Source of the DNA: Bradyrhizobium sp. LMTR 3
Lineage (GTDB): Bacteria > Pseudomonadota > Alphaproteobacteria > Rhizobiales > Xanthobacteraceae
Direction of reading: 5' to 3'
DNA: 64,000 nucleotides
Assembly: GCF_001693485.1 (NCBI RefSeq)
Contig: NZ_MAXC01000012.1
Span: 124,001-188,000 of the forward strand
In this document: piece by piece, positions 8,663 to 17,136 of the stretch
Layout: each line of letters starts with the position of its first letter
Numbering within the stretch: position 1 is the stretch's first letter
Translations under genes and position numbers: made by a program
Notes under the pieces: model-generated
What the model was told of the DNA's origin: nothing
The model's database searches: none
The model's input: only the letters and a program-made list of their open reading frames with translations

Positions 8663-9547
8663 ATGCCGACCTATCTTCCGTTCGATCCGAACCCGCGCCG
8701 TCCCTCGAAACTGCCGCCGCCGAAGAGCGTCGACAGCCAGTTTCACGTGTTGGGGCCGCTGGAAAAATATCCGGTGCGGCCGGGTGCCGCCTACCAGATG
8801 CCGACTGCGACCTGGGAGGCAGCGCTTCGCGTCCACAAGGCGCTCGGCATCGAGCGCGGCATCATCGTGCAGACCACGACCTATGGCGCCGATCATTCGG
8901 TAGTGCTCGACGGCCTCGCCGCGATGGGACCGAACTATCGCGGCTGCGCCAACGCGCTGGTGTTTGCCGAAGCCGATGACGCCTATCTCGCCAAGCTGCA
9001 CGATGCCGGTGTCCGCGGCGCCCGCTTCAGCTTCCGGCAGGAACTCGGCGCGGTGCTCTCGGACAAGGATTTTGCCCGCGCCATCGCGAAGATTCGCGAA
9101 CTCGGCTGGTACGCAAAAATCCAGCCGGAGAAAGACGGCATCGTCTCCAGCGTCGCGAAGTACGAAAACCTCGACGTCCCCGTGCTGATCGATCACATGG
9201 CGCGCCCGGACCCGACGCGCGGCAAGGAGGACCCGAACCTGCAGAAGATGCTGGAGCTCCTGTCCAAGGGCAATTTCTGGGTGATGCTGTCGCTCGGCGA
9301 AAAGACCTCGAAGAAGGGCCCGCCCTGGGACGACGTCATCCCGATCGCGCGCGCCTATATCGAGGCGGCGCCGGACCGTTGCGTCTGGGCCAGCGATTGG
9401 CCGCACCCGGTTTCGGTGGTGCAGCCGCCTAACGATGCCGACCTGCTCGAGCTGCTCTACCGCTATGTGGCCGATGAAGCGGAGCTGAAGAAGATCCTGG
9501 TCACCAACCCGGCCAAACTGTTCGGCTACGAGGATCAGGCCGTATAG
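8663..9547 (+). CDS. Amidohydrolase family protein (2-pyrone-4,6-dicarboxylate hydrolase-like)
   Basis: This is a TIM-barrel metal-dependent hydrolase of 294 residues. It has the N-terminal strand VDSQFHVLGP, the middle motif VPVLIDHMARPD, and the conserved late motif VWASDWPHP with the catalytic aspartate region. The family includes LigI-like lactonases and decarboxylases acting on aromatic ring-cleavage products. It is the last gene of the operon starting at 4911 and is 24 bases after the RidA gene. Probable role: opening or hydrolysing a lactone or pyrone intermediate. The first metal-binding motif reads QFH rather than the common HxH, which may matter for metal use. Confidence 0.85.
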   Translation: MPTYLPFDPNPRRPSKLPPPKSVDSQFHVLGPLEKYPVRPGAAYQMPTATWEAALRVHKALGIERGIIVQTTTYGADHSVVLDGLAAMGPNYRGCANALVFAEADDAYLAKLHDAGVRGARFSFRQELGAVLSDKDFARAIAKIRELGWYAKIQPEKDGIVSSVAKYENLDVPVLIDHMARPDPTRGKEDPNLQKMLELLSKGNFWVMLSLGEKTSKKGPPWDDVIPIARAYIEAAPDRCVWASDWPHPVSVVQPPNDADLLELLYRYVADEAELKKILVTNPAKLFGYEDQAV

Positions 9548-9582
9548 CGCCCATCGCCTGATGACTCTTAGTTAGATGCTTC

Positions 9583-9702
9583 ACCTCTCCCGCTCGCGGG
9601 GGAGGTCGGCGCGGAGCTCCGGGTGGGGGCTCTCTCCACTCAGGCAGTGTCGCCCGTGGAGACACCCCCACCCCACCCCTCCCCCGCGAGCGGGAGAGGG
9701 AG
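9583..9702. repeat. Palindromic intergenic element (CTCTCCCGC type)
   Basis: Two arms, around 9583-9605 (CCTCTCCCGCTCGCGGGGGA) and 9676-9702, are imperfect inverted copies separated by about 70 bases. The element lies between the converging amidohydrolase and AEC genes. A related element is at 53091-53254. Such elements are common in this bacterial group. It may act as a bidirectional terminator. Confidence 0.75.
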
Positions 9703-9761
9703 CCCACCTTCTTCGTGGTCCAAATCAAATCTAATTTCAGCATGGTTAGGCCGTATAGCCC

Positions 9762-10703
9762 CTAGCGCAGGGCGGCCGTCACGAATAGCACGACAACGGG
9801 CAACGTCACCGCCGCCAGCGTCGTGCCGAGCGCGACGGCGCCCGAGACGGCTTCGGTGAGCCGTCCGTACTGAGCCGAGAAGATGTAGGCATTGGCGCCG
9901 GTCGGCATCGCGGCGAAAAGCACGACCACGGCCGCGGAAATCGGCGGCAAGGCCAGGACGTGGAACGCGAGGACCGCCGCAACGGCCGGCATCGCCAAAA
10001 GCTTGAGCGCGCACATCACCGCCATGCCGAGCGCCTGGCCTTTGATTCTGAAACCAAAGAGATTGATGCCGAGCGCGATCAGGGCCGTGGGCGAGCCCGC
10101 CTGCGCCAGCAGTTCCAGGGTCTTGTCCGCGACGGGGTTCAGCCCCAATCCGGTGAGGCGCCAGAGAAAGCCGAAGCCGAGCGCGAGCATGATCGGATTG
10201 CGCGCGATTTCGCGCACCGCCCGCAGCACCAGCAGCGGCGCGGTCTCGGAAGATTTTCGTTCCGCCCACGCCATCTGCAGCGTGCCGCAAAGCCAGAGCA
10301 GCGGCGTGTTGACCGACAGGATCAAGGCCATCGAGCCGGCGGCCTGACTTCCCAGCGCCGACAACGTCAGGGGAATGCCGAGCATCACGATGTTGCCGTA
10401 GATCGAGCCGATCGCAAGCACCACGCCATCCGCCCGGGACTGCCGAAGAAGCGATGATGCCAGCAGCGCGGCGATCCAGGTGACCGCCGTTGCGCCATAA
10501 TAGGCGCCCCATACCGAGAAGGCGCTGACGGCAGGAAATTCCGCGACGACCACGATCCGGAACAGCAGCGCCGGAATGGCAATGCTGAAGGCGAACTCGG
10601 CAATGCCCTTATGCGCCGTCGGCGAGATGAAACGCAGCGCGACTGCCGCATAGCCCGCCGCAATCAAGGCGAACACCGGAACGACGATCAATACTGCGCT
10701 CAT
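9762..10703 (-). CDS. AEC family permease (auxin efflux carrier-like)
   Basis: This is an integral membrane protein of 313 residues with about ten hydrophobic segments in the two-times-five arrangement of AEC/BASS-like carriers. It starts with VLIVVPVFALIAAGYAAVAL. The middle loop is near RKSSETAPLLVLRAVREIARNP, and the second half carries LGINLFGF. Bacterial members export or import organic acids such as malonate or malate. The gene is divergent from aat, with 127 bases between the starts. The substrate is unknown. Nothing in the context ties it to the neighbouring catabolic operon except proximity and opposite direction. Confidence 0.88.
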   Translation of the reverse strand: MSAVLIVVPVFALIAAGYAAVALRFISPTAHKGIAEFAFSIAIPALLFRIVVVAEFPAVSAFSVWGAYYGATAVTWIAALLASSLLRQSRADGVVLAIGSIYGNIVMLGIPLTLSALGSQAAGSMALILSVNTPLLWLCGTLQMAWAERKSSETAPLLVLRAVREIARNPIMLALGFGFLWRLTGLGLNPVADKTLELLAQAGSPTALIALGINLFGFRIKGQALGMAVMCALKLLAMPAVAAVLAFHVLALPPISAAVVVLFAAMPTGANAYIFSAQYGRLTEAVSGAVALGTTLAAVTLPVVVLFVTAALR

Positions 10704-10830
10704 GCCGCACTCATCTTGGAAATTCGGCCGGGCGAATACCCCGCCGTCATCCGTTTCGATGCGGCTATGCTGCGCACCAATTTGTCATGGAACGTAGCAT
10801 ACGCCCCGTGCGTGCTGCTATCATCGGCAC

Positions 10831-11505
10831 ATGACCTCGCGCGAGTCTGCTGCTTCCGAAATCACGCCCGAAGTGCTGCTGCGGGCCTATGCCTGCGGCA
10901 TCTTCCCGATGGCCGAGAGTGCCGGCGATCCGACGCTGTTCTGGGTCGAGCCGGAAATGCGCGGCGTCATTCCGCTCGACGGCTTCCGCATCGCCTCGCG
11001 GCTTGCCCGCACCGTGCGTTCGGACACTTTCCGCGTCACCGTCGATACCGCCTTCAAGGCGGTCATCGCGGGCTGCGCGGCGCCGCAGCCGGGCCGCGAC
11101 GACACCTGGATCAACAAGCGCATCCGCGATCTCTATCTCGGGCTGCACGAGCTCGGACACTGCCACAGCGTCGAGGTCTGGCAGGACGGCGACCTCACAG
11201 GCGGCCTCTACGGTGTCAGCCTGGGGCGGGCCTTCTTCGGTGAGAGCATGTTTCACCGCGCCCGCGACGCTTCCAAGGTGGCGTTGGTGCATCTGGTGGC
11301 GCGGATGATCGCAGGCGGGTTCGAGCTGCTCGACACGCAGTATGTCACCGAACATCTGCGCAGCTTCGGCGCGGTCGAAATTCCAAGGCGCCGCTATCGC
11401 GCCTTGCTCGACAAGGCGATCACGGGCGAGCCAGCGGATTTTATGCGATTGTCGCCCAGCGTCAGCGGCGCCGACGCACTCGCGATCATCACCAAACGCA
11501 GTTGA
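10831..11505 (+). CDS. aat: Leucyl/phenylalanyl-tRNA--protein transferase
   Basis: This enzyme of 224 residues moves Leu or Phe from tRNA onto the N-terminus of proteins with basic N-terminal residues, marking them for ClpAP through the N-degron pathway. Family signatures are [19 protein letters not shown] near the start, [19 protein letters not shown], and [19 protein letters not shown]. Length and ATG at 10831 fit the family. It converges on an aldo-keto reductase gene with only 5 bases between the stops. In many alphaproteobacteria aat sits directly between accC and a DUF2155 gene. Here accessory genes have been placed on both sides. Confidence 0.96.
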   Translation: MTSRESAASEITPEVLLRAYACGIFPMAESAGDPTLFWVEPEMRGVIPLDGFRIASRLARTVRSDTFRVTVDTAFKAVIAGCAAPQPGRDDTWINKRIRDLYLGLHELGHCHSVEVWQDGDLTGGLYGVSLGRAFFGESMFHRARDASKVALVHLVARMIAGGFELLDTQYVTEHLRSFGAVEIPRRRYRALLDKAITGEPADFMRLSPSVSGADALAIITKRS

Positions 11506-11510
11506 TCGGC

Positions 11511-12548
11511 TCAAACCGGCGGTGGGTTCAATCGCGCAAAGCCTTCCTGGACACGATAGGGATAGTAGGGATAGCAGGGCATCACCGCGCTCGCTTTGTC
11601 CAGGAGCGCGACCTGCTCGGCGGTCAGCGACCAGCCGATGGCGCCGAGATTGTCGCGCAGTTGCGCTTCGTCGCGCGCGCCGATGATCACGGACGACACG
11701 CTTGGGCGGGTGAGTAGCCATGCGATCGCGACCTGCGGCACAGTGCGACCGGTCTCGGTCGCGACGGCATCCAGGACATCGACGACGCGATAGAGCAGTT
11801 CCTCGTCGACTGCTGGACCGAACTGCGCCGTCTCGCGCAGGCGGCTGCCCGCCGGCAGCGGCTGGCCGCGTCGTATCCTGCCGGTGAGACGCCCCCAACC
11901 CAGCGGGCTCCAGACCAGCGCGCCGACGCCCTGATCGAGGCCGAGCGGCATCAGCTCCCACTCATAGTCGCGGCCGACAAGCGAATAATAGACTTGGTGC
12001 GCCACATGGCGCGTCCAGCCGTGACGCTCGGCAATGGCAAGCGACTTCATCAACTGCCAGCCAGAGAAGTTGGAGGCGCCGACATAGCGCAACTTGCCGC
12101 CACGGACGAGCCCGTCAAGCGTCGACACCACTTCCTCGATTGGCGTGAAGGCATCGAAGGCGTGGAGCTGCAGCAAGTCAATGTAGTCGGTCCCGAGCCG
12201 CCGCAAGGCGGCGTCCACCGCCGACACGAGGCGATGTCGCGATGAGCCGGCGTCGAATGGACCGTCACCCGTCGGCAAGCTCGTCTTGGTAGAGACCAGC
12301 ACCCTGTCGCGGCGGCCCTTGATCGCGGCGCCCAGAATCGCTTCCGACGCGCCGTTCGAATAGACGTCGGCGGTGTCGAACAGGTTGACGCCGGCCTCGA
12401 GGCAGATGTCGATTAGCCGCCTCGCCTCCTCGGCGCCGCTCCGGCCCCAGGCCGAAAATAGCGGCCCCTGTCCGCCGAACGTGCCAGTACCGAAACTGAT
12501 AACGGGGACCTTCAGGCCCGAGGCGCCCAGGCTGCGATATTCCATCAT
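11511..12548 (-). CDS. Aldo/keto reductase
   Basis: This is an NADPH-dependent oxidoreductase of 345 residues. The catalytic set is visible: D and Y in NLFDTADVYSNG, K in VLVSTKT, and H in LLQLHAFD. The C-terminal cofactor loop is in SVIIGARDEAQLRDNL. The start at 12548 (ATG-ATG) has GGGAG upstream. A longer frame to 12629 overlaps the MFS gene and was rejected. It is 23 bases downstream of the MFS transporter, both opposite to a LysR gene, so the two form a likely LysR-controlled export and reduction operon. The substrate is not known. Confidence 0.92.
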   Translation of the reverse strand: MMEYRSLGASGLKVPVISFGTGTFGGQGPLFSAWGRSGAEEARRLIDICLEAGVNLFDTADVYSNGASEAILGAAIKGRRDRVLVSTKTSLPTGDGPFDAGSSRHRLVSAVDAALRRLGTDYIDLLQLHAFDAFTPIEEVVSTLDGLVRGGKLRYVGASNFSGWQLMKSLAIAERHGWTRHVAHQVYYSLVGRDYEWELMPLGLDQGVGALVWSPLGWGRLTGRIRRGQPLPAGSRLRETAQFGPAVDEELLYRVVDVLDAVATETGRTVPQVAIAWLLTRPSVSSVIIGARDEAQLRDNLGAIGWSLTAEQVALLDKASAVMPCYPYYPYRVQEGFARLNPPPV

Positions 12549-12571
12549 TGTGCTCCCTTTTGATCCTTCTT

Positions 12572-13753
12572 TCATTCCGCCGGGCACGCCGCTGCGGAAG
12601 ATACCGGCCGGTCCAGATGCATGCTCCATAGCGCCAGCAGGAGTCCCGCCGCGGTGATCGCCGCCGCGACGAGCGGAAGCGCGGCAAGGCCCAGGCCGCG
12701 ATCGATCGTAAGCCCGCCGGCCCAGGCGCCGAGCGCATTGCCAAGATTGAAGGCCGCGATGTTGAGGCTGGATGCAAGCGTGCGCCCCTCCGCGCCGGCC
12801 GCTTCGAGCACGCGAAGCTGCAGCGGCGCCACGGTGGCGAAGGCGGCGATGCCGAGCAGGAAGATGAAGGCCACGGCGAGACCTTTGATCGACAGCACCG
12901 CCGCAAGCGCGACGAGGACGAGCGCAAGCGCGGCAAGCGTGCCGATCAGGGCGCGTCCGAGACCACGGTCGGCGAGCCGCCCACCCGCAACATTGCCGAT
13001 CGACAGGCCGACGCCGAACACGAGAAGGATCGGCGAGACCGCCGCTTCAGAGAAGCCGGTCAGCCGAGTCAGGATTGGCTGAACATAGGTAAAGACCACG
13101 AACAGGCCCGCAAAACCGAACACCGTCATGGCGAGGCCGAGCAGGACTTGCGGACGGCCGACCACCGCCAGTTCCTCGCGCAGTGAAGTGGCTTTCTCAT
13201 TGCCGCCCACGTTGCCGGGAACGAGAACGACCAGTACGGCGAAGGCGACCACCCCGATCGCGGTTACCGCCCAGAAGGCGGCGCGCCATCCCAGCATCAG
13301 GCCGAACCACGCACCAAAGGGCACGCCGAGCAGAGTAGCCACCGTCAGTCCGATGAACATGGTGGCAATCGCGGAGGCACGCTTGTCCTCGGTGACGAGG
13401 CTCGTCGCCACCACCGAGCCGACGCCAAAGAATGTGCCATGGGCAAGAGAGGTGAGGATCCGCGCAGCCATCAACAGCCCGTAATCCGGCGCCAGCGCGC
13501 AGGCGGCGTTGCCGAAGGTAAAGATCGCCATCAGAGCAAGCAGCACCGCCTTGCGCGGCATCCGCCGCGTCGCCAGCGTCAGGATCGGCGCGCCCACGAA
13601 CACGCCGAGCGCATAGCCGGAGATCAGGAGACCTGCCGCGGACACCGAGACCTGCATGTCGGCGGCGACCTGCAGCAAAAGACCCATGATGATGAATTCA
13701 GTGGTGCCGATGCCAAAGGCACCGGCGGTCAGCGCAAGGACGGCGGCAGGCAT
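12572..13753 (-). CDS. MFS transporter (AraJ/PbuE-like drug or sugar efflux family)
   Basis: This is a major facilitator protein of 393 residues with twelve hydrophobic segments. The first helix holds the family motif FGIGTTEFIIMGLL. The loop 2-3 motif is present as LATRRMPRKAVLLA, and the helix-5 region contains GVPFGAWFG. The group includes arabinose/drug efflux proteins such as AraJ and YdhP. The start at 13753 (MPAAVLAL) was chosen over 13834, which adds a non-hydrophobic leader. It is cotranscribed with the aldo-keto reductase and divergent from a LysR gene, a common arrangement for inducible efflux. The exported compound is unknown. Confidence 0.92.
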   Translation of the reverse strand: MPAAVLALTAGAFGIGTTEFIIMGLLLQVAADMQVSVSAAGLLISGYALGVFVGAPILTLATRRMPRKAVLLALMAIFTFGNAACALAPDYGLLMAARILTSLAHGTFFGVGSVVATSLVTEDKRASAIATMFIGLTVATLLGVPFGAWFGLMLGWRAAFWAVTAIGVVAFAVLVVLVPGNVGGNEKATSLREELAVVGRPQVLLGLAMTVFGFAGLFVVFTYVQPILTRLTGFSEAAVSPILLVFGVGLSIGNVAGGRLADRGLGRALIGTLAALALVLVALAAVLSIKGLAVAFIFLLGIAAFATVAPLQLRVLEAAGAEGRTLASSLNIAAFNLGNALGAWAGGLTIDRGLGLAALPLVAAAITAAGLLLALWSMHLDRPVSSAAACPAE

Positions 13754-13856
13754 GCGTTGCTCCGGATCAGGACAGGGTTGCTGCAACGCAAATAGCGGAA
13801 GAGCGGCAGAAGAATTAGAGTGCCGGCAGTCCAATCATTTGTGACATGAAATCAAC

Positions 13857-14816
13857 ATGGCCCGACTCGACACCAATCGTTCCGCCGAGATGGAGGTCTT
13901 CGTTCGCGTCGTCGACCTCGGCGGGTTCACCGCCGCGGCAAAGAGCTTTCGCCTGACCCCATCCGGCGTCAGCAAGCTGGTATCCCGCCTGGAAGCCCGG
14001 CTCGGCACGCGGCTCGTCAACCGGACGACGCGCAAACTCCAACTGACTGAGGAAGGCCAAGCCTTCTACCAGCGCTCGCTGCGCATCCTCGGCGAGATCG
14101 AGGAGGCCGAGCGCGAGGCCGGCTCCGGTGCAGCGCCGCGCGGGCATCTGATGGTGAACAGCAACATCCCCTTTGGCATGCAGCACGTGATGCCGCTGTT
14201 GCCGCGCTTCCTCGTCGAGCATCCGGAGATCACGGTCGACATTGTCTTCACCGATACAATCATCGACCTGATGCAGGAGCGCGCCGACGTAGCTATCCGC
14301 GTCGGGCCGCTGGGGGCTTCGCGCCTCGTCGCGCGCAAGCTCGGGACCAGCCGCATGGCGGTGGTAGCCGCGCCGTCCTATCTTGCCCGTTTCGGCGAGC
14401 CGACGACGCCGGCTGAACTCGCCAGCCATCGCGGCATCGGCTGGACTTTTCCGCGCAGCATTCGCGGCTGGCCATTCCGTCGCGGCGAGCGGATCGAGGA
14501 GGTGCTGCCGCCGCCGGCCGCGCGCGCCAGCGACGGCGAAGCGGTCCGCCGGCTCGCGCTCGGCGGCGTTGGCTGCGCACGCCTGGCTCTATTCCACATC
14601 GGTCCCGACATCGAGGCCGGGCGCCTGGTCCCGATGCTGCAGAACTACAATCCCGGGGACCGCGAAGACATCCATGCGATCTACGTCGGCCACGCCGGGC
14701 CGCTGCCAACGCGCGTGCGCACCTTCATCGATTTCCTCGCAACGCACATCCGGATGGGCGACCCCACCCTAAGGCGCACGGCCGACGGCAAGTGGAAGCT
14801 GCACGGCGGATACTAA
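13857..14816 (+). CDS. LysR-family transcriptional regulator
   Basis: This regulator has 319 residues. The N-terminal winged helix (about residues 8-65) contains SFRLTPSGVSKLVSRLEARLG. The C-terminal periplasmic-binding-protein-like effector domain starts near GHLMVNSNIP. It belongs to the large LysR group that controls a divergent oxidoreductase or efflux gene. Here the divergent operon is MFS plus aldo-keto reductase, with a gap of 103 bases that must hold both promoters. The gene converges on the DUF2155 gene. The effector is unknown. Confidence 0.93.
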   Translation: MARLDTNRSAEMEVFVRVVDLGGFTAAAKSFRLTPSGVSKLVSRLEARLGTRLVNRTTRKLQLTEEGQAFYQRSLRILGEIEEAEREAGSGAAPRGHLMVNSNIPFGMQHVMPLLPRFLVEHPEITVDIVFTDTIIDLMQERADVAIRVGPLGASRLVARKLGTSRMAVVAAPSYLARFGEPTTPAELASHRGIGWTFPRSIRGWPFRRGERIEEVLPPPAARASDGEAVRRLALGGVGCARLALFHIGPDIEAGRLVPMLQNYNPGDREDIHAIYVGHAGPLPTRVRTFIDFLATHIRMGDPTLRRTADGKWKLHGGY

Positions 14817-14849
14817 GTGTATTGAGTGCCCCGCGGGGCATGGACGCCT

Positions 14850-15833
14850 CTAATTCCCGAACAACCCGCCAAACAACCCGCCCGGCCGCTGCTGCGGCGG
14901 AGGCGGTGGGGCCTGCTGCGGCTGCTGCTGGAATTGCGGCTGCTGCGGCGGTCCTGGCGGGCGCGGCGCCGCCTGCTTCGGCGGCGGCGGACGCTTCGCA
15001 GCCTGCGGCGGCGCGGCCGACTTGGCCGGATCGGGCTGCGCGCTGACGATGGTCTGGTCAGGGCCTTTGCAGTCGGTGAGCCAGATATCGTAGACCGGGT
15101 GCTCGACGCCGTGCAGGCCGGGACTCGCGGCGAACATCCAGCCCGAGAATATCCGCTTCACCTCGCCTTGCAGCGTGATCTCGTCGACCTCGACGAACGC
15201 ATCGGTGTTGGCAGCTTCCGTCGATGGACGCGTGTAACAGGCGCTGGTCTTCACGCGCAGCGCGCCGAACTGCACGGTCTCGCCGATGTCCTCGTCGAAA
15301 TTGATGATGCGGCCGGTGATCTTGTCGAGACCGGAGAAGCTCGCCTTCTTGTTGGTGATCTTGGTGGCCGGCGGCTCGGACACGACCTCGTCGCCCGGCT
15401 GCAGGGTCGCCGGCGAATTGGGCACGCCCTTGGCCGGGGGCTGGCGCTGACCCGGTGGCGCGTTGGCGACGCCCGGACCTCCGGGCTGCGGCGGCTGAAC
15501 CGCGACGCCCGGCTGCGTCCCCTGCGGAGGGGCGGTGGTGCCGGGCGGCGGCGCCAGCGGCTGCGACTGGAAGCTTCCAGGTGGCGGCGCACCCTGCCCC
15601 GGCGGCGGACGGTTCGGGGTCGGCAGCAGGCGGCCGCGCGGCAGCTCCGGCACTTCCTCGTCGTCGTCGGGGAATTGTTGCTGCTGTTGATTGCCGCGGG
15701 GAATCGCGCCCGGCGGCCGCAGCGGAGGATCGGAAAAGATATTGCCGATCTGCGCCTGCGCGGGCGGCGCAAGCGAGGTCGTGGTGGCGGCAATCAGGGC
15801 CGCAAGACCGGTCAGGGCAATGGTTCGAAGCAT
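14850..15833 (-). CDS. DUF2155 domain-containing exported protein
   Basis: This exported protein has 327 residues. The signal peptide covers residues 1-27 and ends at APPAQAQ. A long low-complexity proline/glutamine-rich region (about 30-165) follows. The conserved DUF2155 domain then holds KASFSGLDKITGRI and the core RIFSGWMFAASPGL...DIWLTDCK. The last 60 residues are again Pro/Gln-rich. The domain is almost confined to alphaproteobacteria and is normally encoded next to aat and NDUFA12. The function is not established. An envelope role is likely from export. The Pro/Gln-rich parts are unusually long for the family. Confidence 0.9.
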   Translation of the reverse strand: MLRTIALTGLAALIAATTTSLAPPAQAQIGNIFSDPPLRPPGAIPRGNQQQQQFPDDDEEVPELPRGRLLPTPNRPPPGQGAPPPGSFQSQPLAPPPGTTAPPQGTQPGVAVQPPQPGGPGVANAPPGQRQPPAKGVPNSPATLQPGDEVVSEPPATKITNKKASFSGLDKITGRIINFDEDIGETVQFGALRVKTSACYTRPSTEAANTDAFVEVDEITLQGEVKRIFSGWMFAASPGLHGVEHPVYDIWLTDCKGPDQTIVSAQPDPAKSAAPPQAAKRPPPPKQAAPRPPGPPQQPQFQQQPQQAPPPPPQQRPGGLFGGLFGN

Positions 15834-15962
15834 CTCGCGCGGCTTTAACAGGCGAATCGGGCTCGTGACATAGTACAGACTTGTCCGCCGCTCGCGTCCC
15901 TCCCGGTTAACACGGTGAATACGGCGGGGAAAGGGCGGTTTGCCCCCATCCGGCCGCAGTGA

Positions 15963-16118
15963 ATCATGGCCCGGAAATGCGGAAACCGTCCCCGGAAGCT
16001 CGCCCCATGATCTCGATCATGGCCCGGAAAGGCGGAAACTGTCCCGGTCCTCGCCCCATGATCCCGATCATGGCCCGGAAAGGCGGAAACCAGTCCTCCG
16101 ATAGCGGCCCCATGATCT
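15963..16118. repeat. Three tandem copies of a 51-53 bp palindrome-ended unit
   Basis: Units start at 15963, 16016 and 16067. Each begins ATCATGGCCCGGAAA, continues GCGGAAAC and ends CCCCATGATC, so each unit is closed by an inverted repeat (GATCATGG / CCATGATC). The units differ mainly in the middle. The array fills the 389-base gap between the divergent DUF2155 and SDR genes. No gene is seen there. Confidence 0.85.
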
Positions 16119-16222
16119 AGCCACGCCCCGTTTCCGATGAAATAGTCGCTCCCGTCGCGCGGCCACGCGCGAAAACCACCAAAATCCGGGATAACCGGAC
16201 GACCCAAAGGAAACCTCAAGCT

Positions 16223-17002
16223 ATGCCCGATCGAATTCGCCTCGATGGCCGGGTTGCCGTCGTGACCGGCGCGGCCGGTGTCATTGGAACCGCGACCATC
16301 CGCCTGTTGGCCGAGCGCGGCGCCCGCATCGTCGCCATCGACCGCAAGGAGCAGGATCTTGCGGCCGCCATCAAGGACCTGCCGGCCTCGGCCGAAGCGC
16401 TCGCTGTCACCGCCGACGTTACCCGGGAGGAAGAAGTCGCGGAATACGTCCGCGCCAGCGTCGACCGGTTCGGCACGATCGATGTCTTCTACAACAACGC
16501 CGGCGTCGAGGGCGATATCAAGCCGATCCCGGAATATTCGCTGGAGAGTTTTCGGCGCGTGCTCGACGTCAACGTGGTCGGCGTCTTTCTCGGCATGAAG
16601 CACGTGCTGCCGGTGATGCTGAAGCAGAACAAGGGCAGCATCATCAACACCGCCTCCATCGCCGGCCTGATCGGCTCGCCGATGATCGCCGTCTACAGCG
16701 CCAGCAAGCACGCCGTGATCGGTCTCACCAAGAGCGCCGCCTGGGAATGCACCGGCACCGGCGTGCGGGTGAACTGCGTCTGTCCAGGCCTGATCGACAG
16801 CCGGATGCTGAGCACGATCCTGCAGGGCCGCAATCCCGGCAATGAGCCGCCGCCGACCGAAAAGATCGTCGACCGGATTCCGGCGCGGCGGCTCGGTCAG
16901 GCTACCGAAGTCGCTTCCATCGTTGCGTTCCTGGCTTCGGATGAGGCGAGCTACGTTTCCGGCTCCGCCTATACCGTCGATGGCGGCCGCACCGCCGCCT
17001 GA
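16223..17002 (+). CDS. Short-chain dehydrogenase/reductase (SDR)
   Basis: This is a classical SDR of 259 residues. The cofactor motif is VVTGAAGVIG near residue 11. The family NNAG motif is present in FYNNAGVEG. The catalytic Ser and the YxxxK pair are in NTASIAGLIG and VYSASKHAVIG. The C-terminus has SYVSGSAYTVDGGRTAA. An acidic residue after the second strand (VAIDRKEQ) suggests NAD rather than NADP. It is followed by a palindromic repeat and then an esterase gene. The substrate is not known. 3-oxoacyl reductase-like activity is possible. Confidence 0.93.
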   Translation: MPDRIRLDGRVAVVTGAAGVIGTATIRLLAERGARIVAIDRKEQDLAAAIKDLPASAEALAVTADVTREEEVAEYVRASVDRFGTIDVFYNNAGVEGDIKPIPEYSLESFRRVLDVNVVGVFLGMKHVLPVMLKQNKGSIINTASIAGLIGSPMIAVYSASKHAVIGLTKSAAWECTGTGVRVNCVCPGLIDSRMLSTILQGRNPGNEPPPTEKIVDRIPARRLGQATEVASIVAFLASDEASYVSGSAYTVDGGRTAA

Positions 17003-17008
17003 CGAACC

Positions 17009-17108
17009 GTCATTCCGGGGCGCATCGGAGATGCGAACTATGATGTGCAATTGCACATCTGAGAATCTCGAGATCCGGGTTCGGTGCTGCGCACCGCCCC
17101 GGAATGAC
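17009..17108. repeat. Palindromic intergenic repeat (GTCATTCCGGGGCGC type)
   Basis: The arms GTCATTCCGGGGCGC (17009) and GCCCCGGAATGAC (ending 17108) are inverted copies. The centre holds a perfect 18-bp palindrome, GATGTGCAATTGCACATC, at 17042-17059. The element lies between the SDR and esterase genes. This repeat type is known to me from Bradyrhizobium-like genomes. Confidence 0.8.
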
Positions 17109-17136
17109 AGCTAACCAAAAAAGGTCATTCCCAACC

